Source of the DNA: Phaeosaccion multiseriatum | Taxonomy: Eukaryota > Ochrophyta, other classes | Length of the DNA stretch: 64,000 nt | Reading direction: 5' to 3' | Assembly: GCA_965112735.1 (NCBI GenBank) | Contig: OZ218957.1 | Span: 558,001-622,000, forward strand | In this document: one piece after another, positions 35,998-56,385 of the stretch | Numbering within the stretch: the first letter of the stretch is position 1 | Layout of the letters: every line of letters begins with the position of its first letter | The notes under the pieces: generated by a model | Database searches by the model: none | Told to the model about the DNA's origin: nothing | Seen by the model: the letters and a program-made list of their open reading frames with translations, nothing else | Position numbers and translations under genes: made by a program

Positions 35998-37001
35998 CAC
36001 TACTCACTAGGAGGAGAAGGAGGAGGAGGAGGAGGGGCGGGGGGGAGGAAGAAGAGAGAAGAACAAGAGGAGGAGGAGGAGGAGGAGGAGGAGGAGGAGG
36101 AGGAGGAGGAGGAGGAGGAGGAGGAGGGGAGGAGGAGGAGGAGGAGGAGGAGGAGGAGGAGGAGGAGGAGGAGGAGGAGGAGGACGACGAGAAGCAGGAA
36201 GAGGAGGTGCAGGAGGAGGACGAGGAGGAGGATGATCAAGAGGAGGAGGGGCGGGAGGAGCTGGAGCGGGGAGCGAGTCTCGATGGCTGCTGCAGCAGGG
36301 GTAAGTTGAGTGCTGGAGCTGGTGCGTTGGTGTTTCCCTTGCTTTCCCACAACTACCCCAAGAATGTTTCTCAGTGCACCGGCCGCCGCTTTCTTTGTAC
36401 TGTACCTGTGTGGACGAACTCCTCCCTACCTTTGTTTCCTCCTTCCTCCCCTTCTTCCTTCTTATTTCTTGGCCCGCTGGCCACTGGCCGCTCCTCGTCC
36501 TGACCACCTGCCCCGTCGTCGGCCGGCCGGGCCTTGGCACTTCGCTCGGACTGGCTGGCTGCTGTGCCTAGCTCAAGGAGCACTCATCTTCGCTGCCCTG
36601 AATTGCTGCTGCTGCGGCCGGGGCTGTCGTGGAAGCAAAGTGGCGCAACCCCCCCCAAACAACTTCCTCCTCTCCCCTCCTCTTCTCCTCGCTCACTCAA
36701 CTAGGCTACTAGCTATTGGCTGCTACGGCTGTGGCAGCTCGTCAACGAGAACTGCCCTCCTGCTCTGCTCCTGCTGCCCCTTTTTGAGGCGCTGTTGCGG
36801 GACTTCTTGTGAATGCGGAGGCGGCCTGGAAAATAGAAAGAAGGCCGAGATTCTTAACGTTTCATTATTTTTGTACCCCTTGCTTGGTTTTGACGAGTTT
36901 GGTTTTGACAAGTAAAGAACAAACAAAAATTAAGCAGCGTGCTCCCCGCCCGGCCCCCTCGTGACCATTCGTTTACCAAGTGTGCATTCTCACGGCTGAC
37001 C
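35998..37001. other. GGA repeat and spacer upstream of the secreted-protein gene
   Basis: A (GGA)n array occupies about 36008-36275, followed by a possible donor (gtaagt at 36301). The stretch 36310-36930 has open frames but no recognised domain. It holds several T-rich and CTG-rich patches and ends in an A/T-rich promoter-like region (36860-36930). No gene is called. Confidence 0.45.
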
Positions 37002-40000
37002 ATGATGACAGTCAGGCGCGCCTCCACGGCGGTCGTCCTCGCTCTCCTCCTCGTCGATCCGGCCGGAGCCTACAACTACTGGCGGGGATTGTCCACGAAG
37101 AGCAAGAAGTCCACCGACAAAAAGTCGGATAAAGGCACCAAAGACGGCAAGACCTCATTTCCAGTTCTTGTTCCTGTCTTTTGGTTCTGCCCTTCTCTCA
37201 CCCACTCTGCTCTGGCTGCTCACTGCTCTCCTCCCTCCCCGTCTCATCACGACACGGCCGCCCGCAACAACTGCCCACCACTCACCCTGCCTCCTGGCCT
37301 GCCTCTCGCTCGCTCTCCACACTCCTTTTATCAGATTCCAAGGACAAGTCGTCATCACGGAACAAGAACGATTCCAAGAAGAGCAAGACCACCCGCACAA
37401 AATCGGGTGAGTTGTGGCAGATTGATTGTGGACAGCTATCAGCTGCAGAGCTGGATAGCAGCTACATGCATGCATGGCCTGCCTGGTGGTCTCGGCCGGC
37501 TTTGTTCTCTTATCCAGGCCCAGCTGTCCAGCTGTAGCTATCCGTCGCTTCATTGGCTGCTTCTACCCTGACTGCTCGCTCTCTGCTCCACTCCTCCCAC
37601 GTCTCATCACAACACGCTCACAACTGCCCACTCACTCTCTCCACCACTCCCTTTCATCAGATTCCAAGGACAAGTCATCGTGGAGCAACGATTCCATGGT
37701 GTGGACGGCCAGCCCCACCCCCTCCCCCGCGTGCGACGACGAGTGCATTGCCCAGTGCGCTGCCTACGGAGAGACTTGCTATACAGCCACGGCCTACTGC
37801 CGTGGCAGTGACTCCAAGGGAGGTGAGTTGTCGTCGGCCATGAGCTTCTTGGCTGTGTGCTGCTTCTTTCGGCTCCAGGCGAGGTTTCTCGGGCTTTAGG
37901 CTTCTGGGCCGTAGCCCCCTCCAGGCTTCGGGCTTCTGGCCGCAGGCCAGCGCAGGCTTCTGGCCGCAGCCAGGCCAGTGGTCAGGCTTCAGGCTTCTCA
38001 GGCTGGGAGAAAAATGGGGGACTTGGCAGGCTTTTCGCTACTTTCTGCAGGCTTCTGGCCGCAGGCCAGCCGCAGGCTTCTTACTTTCGGCCGCAGGCCG
38101 CCGCAGGCTTCTGCTTTATCGGGGGCCCGAGAAACCTCGCCTGGAGCTGAGCTTCTTGTCCTGCTCTTTCGGTCATCATCTTGTGTACTACTCGCTCGCT
38201 CGCGCGCTCGCTCGCGCGCTCGGTCGAGCAAGTTCCTTCTTCACTCATTCACGCACCGCCCCCCCCCCCCCCCTCTTTCTCTAGCTTCTCTCTGCACACA
38301 CTGCACTTGCGTTTTCCTCTGCTCATTCAGCCACGCGCTGCCTCCCTCCTCTCTCTCGCTCCATCCTCTACACAAAAATTGTTTCCTTTTGACTCCCCTG
38401 CCTCATCAGGCGGCAAAAAGAGCAAAACAAAGACGAGCAGCAAGCAGAGCAAAGGCGGCAAGAAGAGCGACAAGGGTGGCAAGAAGAAGAAGAAGAAGAA
38501 GAAGAAGAAGACGGACACCACCGTTCCCGACGACTGCAACCCCCACGGTTGTGGCACCTACTGCCGCCTCTGTGGTCCCAACGTGACGGATGATGATGGC
38601 CAGCCTGTGCCCTGCCCCGAGGACGACTGCAGTCCCGACCCGACCCCTGCCCCCGTTACTACACCGCCTACGCACGTTCCAACGGTGCCACCTACGCCCG
38701 CCCCCGTCGCACACCCAACCCTTGGTGAGTGGCTGGAGGAGTCTCTTTATCCTCTCTCTCTATCTATCTATCTCTCTTTCTCTCTCTCTCTCTTTGTGTG
38801 TGTCTCCCCTCGCCTCGACTTGCCTTCACTCCCCTACTCGGAGTTTTTGTTTTGTTTTGCCTTCGTGGCCTGTTTCTTTGCGGCTTCGTTTCCACACGCA
38901 CAAGCAGAGCGAGAATCCTATCGAGTGTAACTCCTAATACTTACTCACACAATACACGCCCCTTCCCTCACTGCCCACAGCCCCCACGGCGGCCCCTGTC
39001 TGCGATGTGGACGCCTGCACGGAGCTGTGCTTCAGGGCGGATGGCAGTGGAGGAGCCCTCGACTGTGTCACTGACATGGCGTGCTCCGACTCCGACGCTC
39101 TTGATGGATGCCAGGCCTACGGGACCCCCCAGGAGCAAGGCTGCCGCCTCTGCGGTGACGCGGGCATGGCTCTGGGCTACGAGCTCGCTTGCCCGGCTGT
39201 CTGCGAGGAGCTGACGCTCGCGCCCACCCCTGCTCCCACCCCTGCCCCCGTTCCGCCGGATACGCCCTCGCCCACCACTGCTGGTGAGTCAACGCACCCA
39301 CTGTACCGCTTCAGCTCGCCTCGCCTCCCCATCAGGAGGAGTTGCTTCGTTTTTGTGCCTGCTTCCTTTCTAGCTTCGCGTCCATCGCCTTGCAGAGACT
39401 CAACGTGTGCGGCTTACGAATACAACACACACGTCTTTCCTTCCGCCACTGGCGGCTTCGTTTCCACACGCACAAGCAGAGCGAGAATCCTATCGAGTGT
39501 AACTCCTAATACTTACTCACACAATACACGCCCCTTCCCTCACTGCCCACAGCCCCCACGGCGGCCCCTGTCTGCGATGTGGACGCCTGCACGGAGCTGT
39601 GCTTCAGGGCGGATGGCAGTGGAGGAGCCCTCGACTGTGTCACTGACATGGCGTGCTCCGACTCCAACGCTCTTGATGGATGCCAGGCCTACGGGACCCC
39701 CCAGGAGCAAGGCTGCCGCCTCTGCGGTGACGCAGGCATGGCTCTGGGCTACGAGCTCGCTTGCCCGGCTGTCTGCGAGGAGCTGACGCTCGCGCCCACC
39801 CCTGCTCCCACCCCTGCCCCCGTTCCGCCGGATACGCCCTCGCCCACCACTGCTGGTGAGTCAACGCACCCACTGTACCGCTTCAGCTCGCCTCGCCTCC
39901 CCATCAGGAGGAGTTGCTTCGTTTTTGTGCCTGCTTCCTTTCTAGCTTCGCGTCCATCGCCTTGCAGAGACTCAACGTGTGCGGCTTACGAATACAACAC

Positions 40001-43000
40001 ACACGTCTTTCCTTCCGCCACTGGCGGCTTCGTTTCCACACACACAAGCAGAGCGAGAATCCTATCGAGTGTAACTCCTAATACTTACTCACACAATACA
40101 CGCCCCCTCCCTCACTGCCCACAGCCCCCACGGCGGCCCCTGTCTGCGATGTGGACGCCTGCACGGAGCTGTGCTTCAGGGCGGATGGCAGTGGAGGAGC
40201 CCTCGACTGTGTCACTGACATGGCGTGCTCCGACTCCAACGCTCTTGATGGATGCCAGGCCTACGGGACCCCCCAGGAGCAAGGCTGCCGCCTCTGCGGT
40301 GACGCAGGCATGGCTCTGGGCTACGAGCTCGCTTGCCCGGCTGTCTGCGAGGAGCTGACGCTCGCGCCCACCCCTGCTCCCACCCCTGCCCCCGTTCCGC
40401 CGGATACGCCCTCGCCCACCACTGCTGGTGAGTCAACGCACCCACTGTACCGCTTCAGCTCGCCTCGCCTCCCCATCAGGAGGAGTTGCTTCGTTTTTGT
40501 GCCTGCTTCCTTTCTAGCTTCGCGTCCATCGCCTTGCAGAGACTCAACGTGTGCGGCTTACGAATACAACACCCACGTCTTTCCTTCCGCCACTGGCGGC
40601 TTCGTTTCCACACGCACAAGCAGAGCGAGAATCCTATCGAGTGTAACTCCTAATACTTACTACACGCCCCTTCCCTCACTGCCCACAGCCCCCACGGCGG
40701 CCCCTGTCTGCGATGTGGACGCCTGCACGGAGCTGTGCTTCAGGGCGGATGGCAGTGGAGGAGCCCTCGACTGTGTCACTGACATGGCGTGCTCCGACTC
40801 CGACGCTCTTGATGGATGCCAGGCCTACGGGACCCCCCAGGAGCAAGGCTGCCGCCTCTGCGGTGACGCAGGCATGGCTCTGGGCTACGAGCTCGCTTGC
40901 CCGGCTGCCTGCGAGGAGCTGACGCTCGCGCCCACCCCTGCTCCCACCCCTGCCCCCGTTCCGCCGGATACGCCCTCGCCCACCACTGCTGGTGAGTCAA
41001 CGCACCCACTGTACCGCTTCAGCTCGCCTCGCCTCCCCATCAGGAGGAGTTGCTTCGTTTTTGTGCCTGCTTCCTTTCTAGCTTCGCGTCCATCGCCTTG
41101 CAGAGACTCAACGTGTGCGGCTTACGAATACAACACACACGTCTTTCCTTCCGCCACTGGCGGCTTCGTTTCCACACGCACAAGCAGAGCGAGAATCCTA
41201 TCGAGTGTAACTCCTAATACTTACTCACACAATACACGCCCCTTCCCTCACTGCCCACAGCCCCCACGGCGGCCCCTGTCTGCGATGTGGACGCCTGCAC
41301 GGAGCTGTGCTTCAGGGCGGATGGCAGTGGAGGAGCCCTCGACTGTGTCACTGACATGGCGTGCTCCGACTCCAACGCTCTTGATGGATGCCAGGCCTAC
41401 GGGACCCCCCAGGAGCAAGGCTGCCGCCTCTGCGGTGACGCAGGCATGGCTCTGGGCTACGAGCTCGCTTGCCCGGCTGTCTGCGAGGAGCTGACGCTCG
41501 CGCCCACCCCTGCTCCCACCCCTGCCCCCGTTCCGCCGGATACGCCCTCGCCCACCACTGCTGGTGAGTCAACGCACCCACTGTACCGCTTCAGCTCGCC
41601 TCGCCTCCCCATCAGGAGGAGTTGCTTCGTTTTTGTGCCTGCTTCCTTTCTAGCTTCGCGTCCATCGCCTTGCAGAGACTCAACGTGTGCGGCTTACGAA
41701 TACAACACACACGTCTTTCCTTCCGCCACTGGCGGCTTCGTTTCCACACACACAAGCAGAGCGAGAATCCTATCGAGTGTAACTCCTAATACTTACTCAC
41801 ACAATACACGCCCCCTCCCTCACTGCCCACAGCCCCCACGGCGGCCCCTGTCTGCGATGTGGACGCCTGCACGGAGCTGTGCTTCAGGGCGGATGGCAGT
41901 GGAGGAGCCCTCGACTGTGTCACTGACATGGCGTGCTCCGACTCCAACGCTCTTGATGGATGCCAGGCCTACGGGACCCCCCAGGAGCAAGGCTGCCGCC
42001 TCTGCGGTGACGCAGGCATGGCTCTGGGCTACGAGCTCGCTTGCCCGGCTGTCTGCGAGGAGCTGACGCTCGCGCCCACCCCTGCTCCCACCCCTGCCCC
42101 CGTTCCGCCGGATACGCCCTCGCCCACCACTGCTGGTGAGTCAACGCACCCACTGTACCGCTTCAGCTCGCCTCGCCTCCCCATCAGGAGGAGTTGCTTC
42201 GTTTTTGTGCCTGCTTCCTTTCTAGCTTCGCGTCCATCGCCTTGCAGAGACTCAACGTGTGCGGCTTACGAATACAACACCCACGTCTTTCCTTCCGCCA
42301 CTGGCGGCTTCGTTTCCACACGCACAAGCAGAGCGAGAATCCTATCGAGTGTAACTCCTAATACTTACTACACGCCCCTTCCCTCACTGCCCACAGCCCC
42401 CACGGCGGCCCCTGTCTGCGATGTGGACGCCTGCACGGAGCTGTGCTTCAGGGCGGATGGCAGTGGAGGAGCCCTCGACTGTGTCACTGACATGGCGTGC
42501 TCCGACTCCGACGCTCTTGATGGATGCCAGGCCTACAGGACCCCCCAGGAGCAAGGCTGCCGCCTCTGCGGTGACGCAGGCATGGCTCTGGGCTACGAGC
42601 TCGCTTGCCCGGCTGCCTGCGAGGAGCTGACGCTCGCGCCCACCCCTGCTCCCACCCCTGCCCCCGTTCCGCCGGATACGCCCTCGCCCACCACTGCTGG
42701 TGAGTCAACGCACCCACTGTACCGCTTCAGCTCGCCTCGCCTCCCCATCAGGAGGAGTTGCTTCGTTTTTGTGCCTGCTTCCTTTCTAGCTTCGCGTCCA
42801 TCGCCTTGCAGAGACTCAACGTGTGCGGCTTACGAATACAACACACACGTCTTTCCTTCCGCCACTGGCGGCTTCGTTTCCACACGCACAAGCAGAGCGA
42901 GAATCCTATCGAGTGTAACTCCTAATACTTACTCACACAATACACGCCCCTTCCCTCACTGCCCACAGCCCCCACGGCGGCCCCTGTCTGCGATGTGGAC

Positions 43001-45572
43001 GCCTGCACGGAGCTGTGCTTCAGGGCGGATGGCAGTGGAGGAGCCCTCGACTGTGTCACTGACATGGCGTGCTCCGACTCCAACGCTCTTGATGGATGCC
43101 AGGCCTACGGGACCCCCCAGGAGCAAGGCTGCCGCCTCTGCGGTGACGCAGGCATGGCTCTGGGCTACGAGCTCGCTTGCCCGGCTGTCTGCGAGGAGCT
43201 GACGCTCGCGCCCACCCCTGCTCCCACCCCTGCCCCCGTTCCGCCGGATACGCCCTCGCCCACCACTGCTGGTGAGTCAACGCACCCACTGTACCGCTTC
43301 AGCTCGCCTCGCCTCCCCATCAGGAGGAGTTGCTTCGTTTTTGTGCCTGCTTCCTTTCTAGCTTCGCGTCCATCGCCTTGCAGAGACTCAACGTGTGCGG
43401 CTTACGAATACAACACACACGTCTTTCCTTCCGCCACTGGCGGCTTCGTTTCCACACACACAAGCAGAGCGAGAATCCTATCGAGTGTAACTCCTAATAC
43501 TTACTCACACAATACACGCCCCTTCCCTCACTGCCCACAGCCCCCACGGCGGCCCCTGTCTGCGATGTGGACGCCTGCACGGAGCTGTGCTTCAGGGCGG
43601 ATGGCAGTGGAGGAGCCCTCGACTGTGTCACTGACATGGCGTGCTCCGACTCCAACGCTCTTGATGGATGCCAGGCCTACGGGACCCCCCAGGAGCAAGG
43701 CTGCCGCCTCTGCGGTGACGCAGGCATGGCTCTGGGCTACGAGCTCGCTTGCCCGGCTGTCTGCGAGGAGCTGACGCTCGCGCCCACCCCTGCTCCCACC
43801 CCTGCCCCCGTTCCGCCGGATACGCCCTCGCCCACCACTGCTGGTGAGTCAACGCACCCACTGTACCGCTTCAGCTCGCCTCGCCTCCCCATCAGGAGGA
43901 GTTGCTTCGTTTTTGTGCCTGCTTCCTTTCTAGCTTCGCGTCCATCGCCTTGCAGAGACTCAACGTGTGCGGCTTACGAATACAACACCCACGTCTTTCC
44001 TTCCGCCACTGGCGGCTTCGTTTCCACACGCACAAGCAGAGCGAGAATCCTATCGAGTGTAACTCCTAATACTTACTACACGCCCCTTCCCTCACTGCCC
44101 ACAGCCCCCACGGCGGCCCCTGTCTGCGATGTGGACGCCTGCACGGAGCTGTGCTTCAGGGCGGATGGCAGTGGAGGAGCCCTCGACTGTGTCACTGACA
44201 TGGCGTGCTCCGACTCCGACGCTCTTGATGGATGCCAGGCCTACGGGACCCCCCAGGAGCAAGGCTGCCGCCTCTGCGGTGACGCAGGCATGGCTCTGGG
44301 CTACGAGCTCGCTTGCCCGGCTGTCTGCGAGGAGCTGACGCTCGCGCCCACCCCTGCTCCCACCCCTGCCCCCGTTCCGCCGGATACGCCCTCGCCCACC
44401 ACTGCTGGTGAGTCAACGCACCCACTGTACCGCTTCAGCTCGCCTCGCCTCCCCATCAGGAGGAGTTGCTTTGTTATTGTGCCTGCTTTCTTTCTAGCTT
44501 CGCGTCCATCGCTTGCAGAGCCTCAACGTGTGCGGCTTACGAATACAACACACATACCTCTTTCCTTCCCCCACTGCCCGCAGCCCCCACCGCTGCTCCC
44601 ACCCCTGCCCCCCAGGCGCCGGATACGCCCGCCCCCGTGACGCCGCCTCCGCAGGCTCCGGTCTGTGGCAATGGTGTAGTCGAGTTAGGAGAAGACTGTG
44701 AACCAGGAATTCACGAGTGCTGTAATGAGGACTGCTCGGTGAAGGGGAGTGGTGAATTATGCCGAGCCCGAGGCTCATCTGCCTCTTGTGATGTGACGGA
44801 CTACTGCGATGGAACTTCAGCTGACTGCCCCGATGTCTTTGAACCGAGCACGAAGGTATGCAGGGAGACTTGCTGTCGTGCTGACGTGCCGGAGTTTTGT
44901 ACGGGGACTTCGCCAACGTGCCCCGAAGACAAGTTCACGGCCTTTTCCTCCCAACATCGTTTTTTTGTGGCGACGTCCCCATTTGACATTTTTGGAGTAC
45001 CAGTTGACATTGTGGAGTTTGAAGTTGATTTCGACGTGGGTACGGACCCAACCGAGGATAAGCTTCGACTCACTATGACGCAATTCTACCCGGAGTGTTT
45101 CGAGTTTCTCAGCGTGAGCCTGTGGGTTGGGTTAACCGAAACCCTCGTACCGCAAACAAATGGAACCCCCGATCCGGAGAGATTCACGGATAGATACTTT
45201 CCTGTTGAAACGCAAACCCCTTTTGGACTGTTTGGAGGGTCCCCTCCTTTCTTCGACGGCAGTAACCCCACCGTTCGAATTCCGTTGCAAGAATTTTTCG
45301 AGACGTACGGTGATAGCACTTTCTGCACGGATGAGATCTACGAGAATTTTGTGAGTTTCCTTCATTTCGAGTACAGGTACGACAACATCGATGACTGCCA
45401 GCAAATAGGAACTAACGTCGCTTTCGGGACTGAACTTGGATTCTGGGCTTGCAACGAAGAAGATGAACTGCTTTGCCAGTCATTTAACCTCAGCAACGAG
45501 TTTACGTACCAAAGATACGAACTATGCTGCAACCTGTTTGACGAAACAGGGTGCATTGAAATAGATGGATAA
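37002..45572 (+). CDS. Secreted Cys-rich tandem-repeat protein with disintegrin-like C-terminal domain (about 1570 aa, 15 exons)
   Basis: Exons are 37002-37146, 37335-37406, 37661-37822, 38410-38724, ten copies of 303 bp starting at 38981, 39553, 40125, 40689, 41261, 41833, 42397, 42969, 43541 and 44105, and a last exon 44584-45572. Every intron is phase 1 and every internal exon a multiple of three, so exons can be duplicated without frame loss. The N-terminus is a signal peptide ('TAVVLALLLVDPAGA') followed by Lys/Ser/Asp-rich sequence. Each 101-aa unit has 10 Cys and a Pro/Thr linker ('APTPAPTPAPVPPDTPSP') likely to be O-glycosylated. The last exon starts with a disintegrin/ADAM-like Cys module ('CGNGVVELGEDCEPG', 'CDVTDYCDGTSADCP', 'PEFCTGTSPTCPEDK') and ends in an unknown domain. 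No protease domain is present. Inferred: a cell-wall or extracellular adhesive protein. Intron 1 appears to use a GC donor. Confidence 0.85.
37872..38147. mobile_element. 276-bp inverted-repeat (MITE-like) element inside an intron
   Basis: A 23-bp perfect terminal inverted repeat occurs at 37872-37894 (GCTCCAGGCGAGGTTTC...) and 38125-38147 (...GAAACCTCGCCTGGAGC). Between the arms are several CAGGCTTCTGGCCGCAGGC subrepeats. An imperfect direct repeat of TGAGCTTCTTG...CTTTCGG flanks it (about 37839-37871 and 38147-38172). It carries no coding sequence and lies in intron 3 of the secreted-protein gene. Confidence 0.75.
38981..44407 (+). repeat. Higher-order tandem array: ten exon units (572/572/564 bp) in 1708-bp trimers
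   Basis: Ten near-identical exon+intron units. Start-to-start spacing is 572, 572, 564 bp repeated three times, giving a 1708-bp period. Units 2/5/8, 3/6/9 and 4/7/10 share diagnostic variants. Units 1, 4, 7 and 10 encode DSDAL while the others encode DSNAL. Introns after 2, 5, 8 have CACACACAAG where others have CACGCACAAG. Introns after 3, 6, 9 have ACACCCACG and an 8-bp deletion (TTACTACACG). Rare private changes exist, such as Gly to Arg in unit 7 (YRTPQ) and GCGGGC in unit 1. The right half of the intron before unit 1 (about 38878-38980) matches the repeat introns. Confidence 0.95.
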
Positions 45573-45956
45573 GCAAATCACAAATCTGAGTTAGTCGGCG
45601 TAAAAACTGAGTTAGTCGGCGTCAAAACTGAGTTGGCCTGCGCTTTTGCCAGGCCTCATCTTCAACCCCTGGGCTGATTAATACACTATCGCCCACATTC
45701 TCGATAGCGCGCGGGCTGCCGGATAGTTAGTGTATCTTGAATTTTTTTTTTTGGGTGCTCGATGTCGACACTAGATATCGATATCTTCTTCTTTTAGGTG
45801 CTACACTGCCTTCTCTTCGTTGCCAGGCGAGTTTGATAGTGAGTTAAACAACAAGCAACAACAACAAACAGCAAAATCCTAACCTACCGAGGATGACAGC
45901 AGCCGGGAAGAAAGTGAATGGGAAAGTCCCCCCCCCCCTTTTCTGGTGACTTGGGG
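45573..45956. other. Spacer downstream of the secreted-protein gene
   Basis: It starts with two and a half copies of a 22-bp unit (GAGTTAGTCGGCGTAAAAACT) at 45590-45645, then an imperfect inverted pair around 45675-45740 (TACACTATCG / GATAGTTAGTGTA), which may be a terminator or hairpin element. No gene. Confidence 0.5.
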
Positions 45957-46250
45957 GGACACCTCAAGGTACTGCAGCTCCTTCACGCCAATGCCCGCCA
46001 CCTCTGTCGCCGAGATCGAGATCGAGGGTCTGTGGGCTTGCGGTCCTGCACACAAAGAGCCTGGCAATGCTCACGTGGCTCCGGTCGGAGGCAGTGCAGT
46101 GTGAGTGGCTGGGACACATGGCCCTGCCCACACCTCGTCAGGGACGATGGGTTGCACGAAGGCTCTTACGGCAAGGAGTGGACATCGACAGCAGCACCTT
46201 CGGCGAGATGAAGCAGTCGGTGCACGCCAATGGACACCCCTGCGACTGGC
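45957..46250 (+). pseudogene. Broken 3' copy of an ankyrin-like gene
   Basis: The segment reads 'GHLKVLQLLHANARHLCRRD' in one frame, then after a disrupted stretch 'LTWLRSEAVQCEWLGHM' and 'TFGEMKQSVHANGHPCDW' in another. These match the C-terminal 130 residues of the intact gene at 32481-33611 ('CLGVLQLLHAKARHLCRWD', 'LKWLRSEAVQCPWDERS', 'TFEEMKQWVHANGHPC') in the same order. At least two frameshifts and no start codon make it non-functional. It is on the opposite strand from the intact copy and has no N-terminal half. Confidence 0.85.
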
Positions 46251-46498
46251 TGCCACCGCTGAAGAAGGAGCCGTGTGTGGGGGAACACTTCATTGACTTC
46301 TTGGAATCCACCTAAGAATTACGTATGTGTCTGTGTGTGTGTGTGTGTTGTGTGTGTGTGTGTGTATGGGCGAACTCAGACCCGAAGGCAGGCATTCTAC
46401 AAGCCACGTCACAACGCTTCGTTCATTATTGGGTTGTTGCGAGACTACTCGCGGGGTCTTGGATACATACGACATATTCAGGGAGGTGGTGGAGATGG

Positions 46499-46586
<88 letters not shown>

Positions 46587-46841
46587 ATGTAGATAGAGAC
46601 ACACATGGAGAGAGAGAGAGAGGGAGAGTAAGAGAGACAAAAAAAAGTTGGTCCAAGAAATCCACGATCGCCCTCTCGCCTCCAAGGACAAGCACTTTCT
46701 GTACGAGTAAAAGCCGAATAAAACGAGGGGTGCCAGCAAGGACGCCAGAGAGAGAGAGAGAGAGAGAGAGAGCCCAACCTTCGTATTGCTTACACTATGC
46801 GGCCGATTGCTTGATTTGACGCATTGCTTCGACTCAGAGCA
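46251..46841. other. Spacer with GT, TA and GA repeats
   Basis: It contains (GT)n at 46324-46367, a (TA)n array at about 46499-46578 with one TTTA interruption, then (GA)n at 46607-46630 and 46749-46773. The (TA)n block is the most A/T-rich stretch of the window. No gene is seen. Confidence 0.7.
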
Positions 46842-55702
<8,861 letters not shown>

Positions 55703-56385
55703 TGGAGAATCTCAAAATGTCCAGAGAGCTCTTCCTTCTGCAGGAATTCTCCAAAGACTGAGGCAGACACGCAGGCTTCTGAAAGCACAGGCGAGCTGCT
55801 GCTGATGGGCTCGTCCGACGGCTCCCCCAGCTAGGCTGTCCTACTCATTGGTCATTTCCATAAAGCTCCGTCCGTTTCCTCTCCAGCACACGCTCTTCTC
55901 TTCCTCCTCTCCTAGTTCTCTTGGCTCCACCAGAAGTAAGCGGTCCTCCTCCAGTTATGTGGTTGTCTCAATGCCCACCCTGGCTCCTGTGAGGATCCTT
56001 CGCCCTCTCGCCCTTCGGGTCAAAGTCAGAAAAGCTGCAAGAAACGAAACCGAAACTGGCAAAATCACATATCACAGTTCTCTGTAGTCCGTATGTCTAA
56101 TAGTACCGTGATGTGGGGCACCTGCCCCACGAAATTATGGTTTTGGATATTTTATGGGCCACAAATGCTCGTTTTTCAAGTTTTTTATCCAATATTTTTT
56201 GGTTGTGGGGCATTCTCCCCCCCCTCCCCACATGGATTTTTATTCATTCACAGCATCAGCATATTTGCACAGGGCAGCTATGTAAGAGGAGCAGCGGCTG
56301 CGCGGACGATACCCGGCTGTAACAGCTGATGCCAGTGGTGGGAGGGGCATCTCCCACGTGAATTTGCAGGAGAACAGAGCATACC
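55703..56385. other. Spacer between CFAP99 and the recombinase gene
   Basis: It contains the CFAP99 5' flank and promoter (55703-56050), then an abrupt switch to A/T-rich sequence at about 56085. That segment holds the GTGGGGCA hairpin at 56113-56130 and another GTGGGGCA...CCCC at about 56214-56229. The A/T-rich part is probably the left end of the Crypton-like element. Confidence 0.6.

Noticed and set aside
36310-36915. Membrane-protein gene in the spacer upstream of the secreted-protein gene
   Set aside because: The open frames are Leu/Cys-rich but have no family match, no supported start context and overlap in several frames. The evidence is too weak.
37895-38124. Coding exon within the intron element
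   Set aside because: The open stretches (PQASGRSQASG type) come from the CAGGCTTCTGGCCG subrepeats and would break the phase-1 exon chain.
38981-44407. CRISPR-like array
   Set aside because: The periodic units are 572/564 bp exon-intron blocks of a eukaryotic gene, not short repeats with unique spacers.
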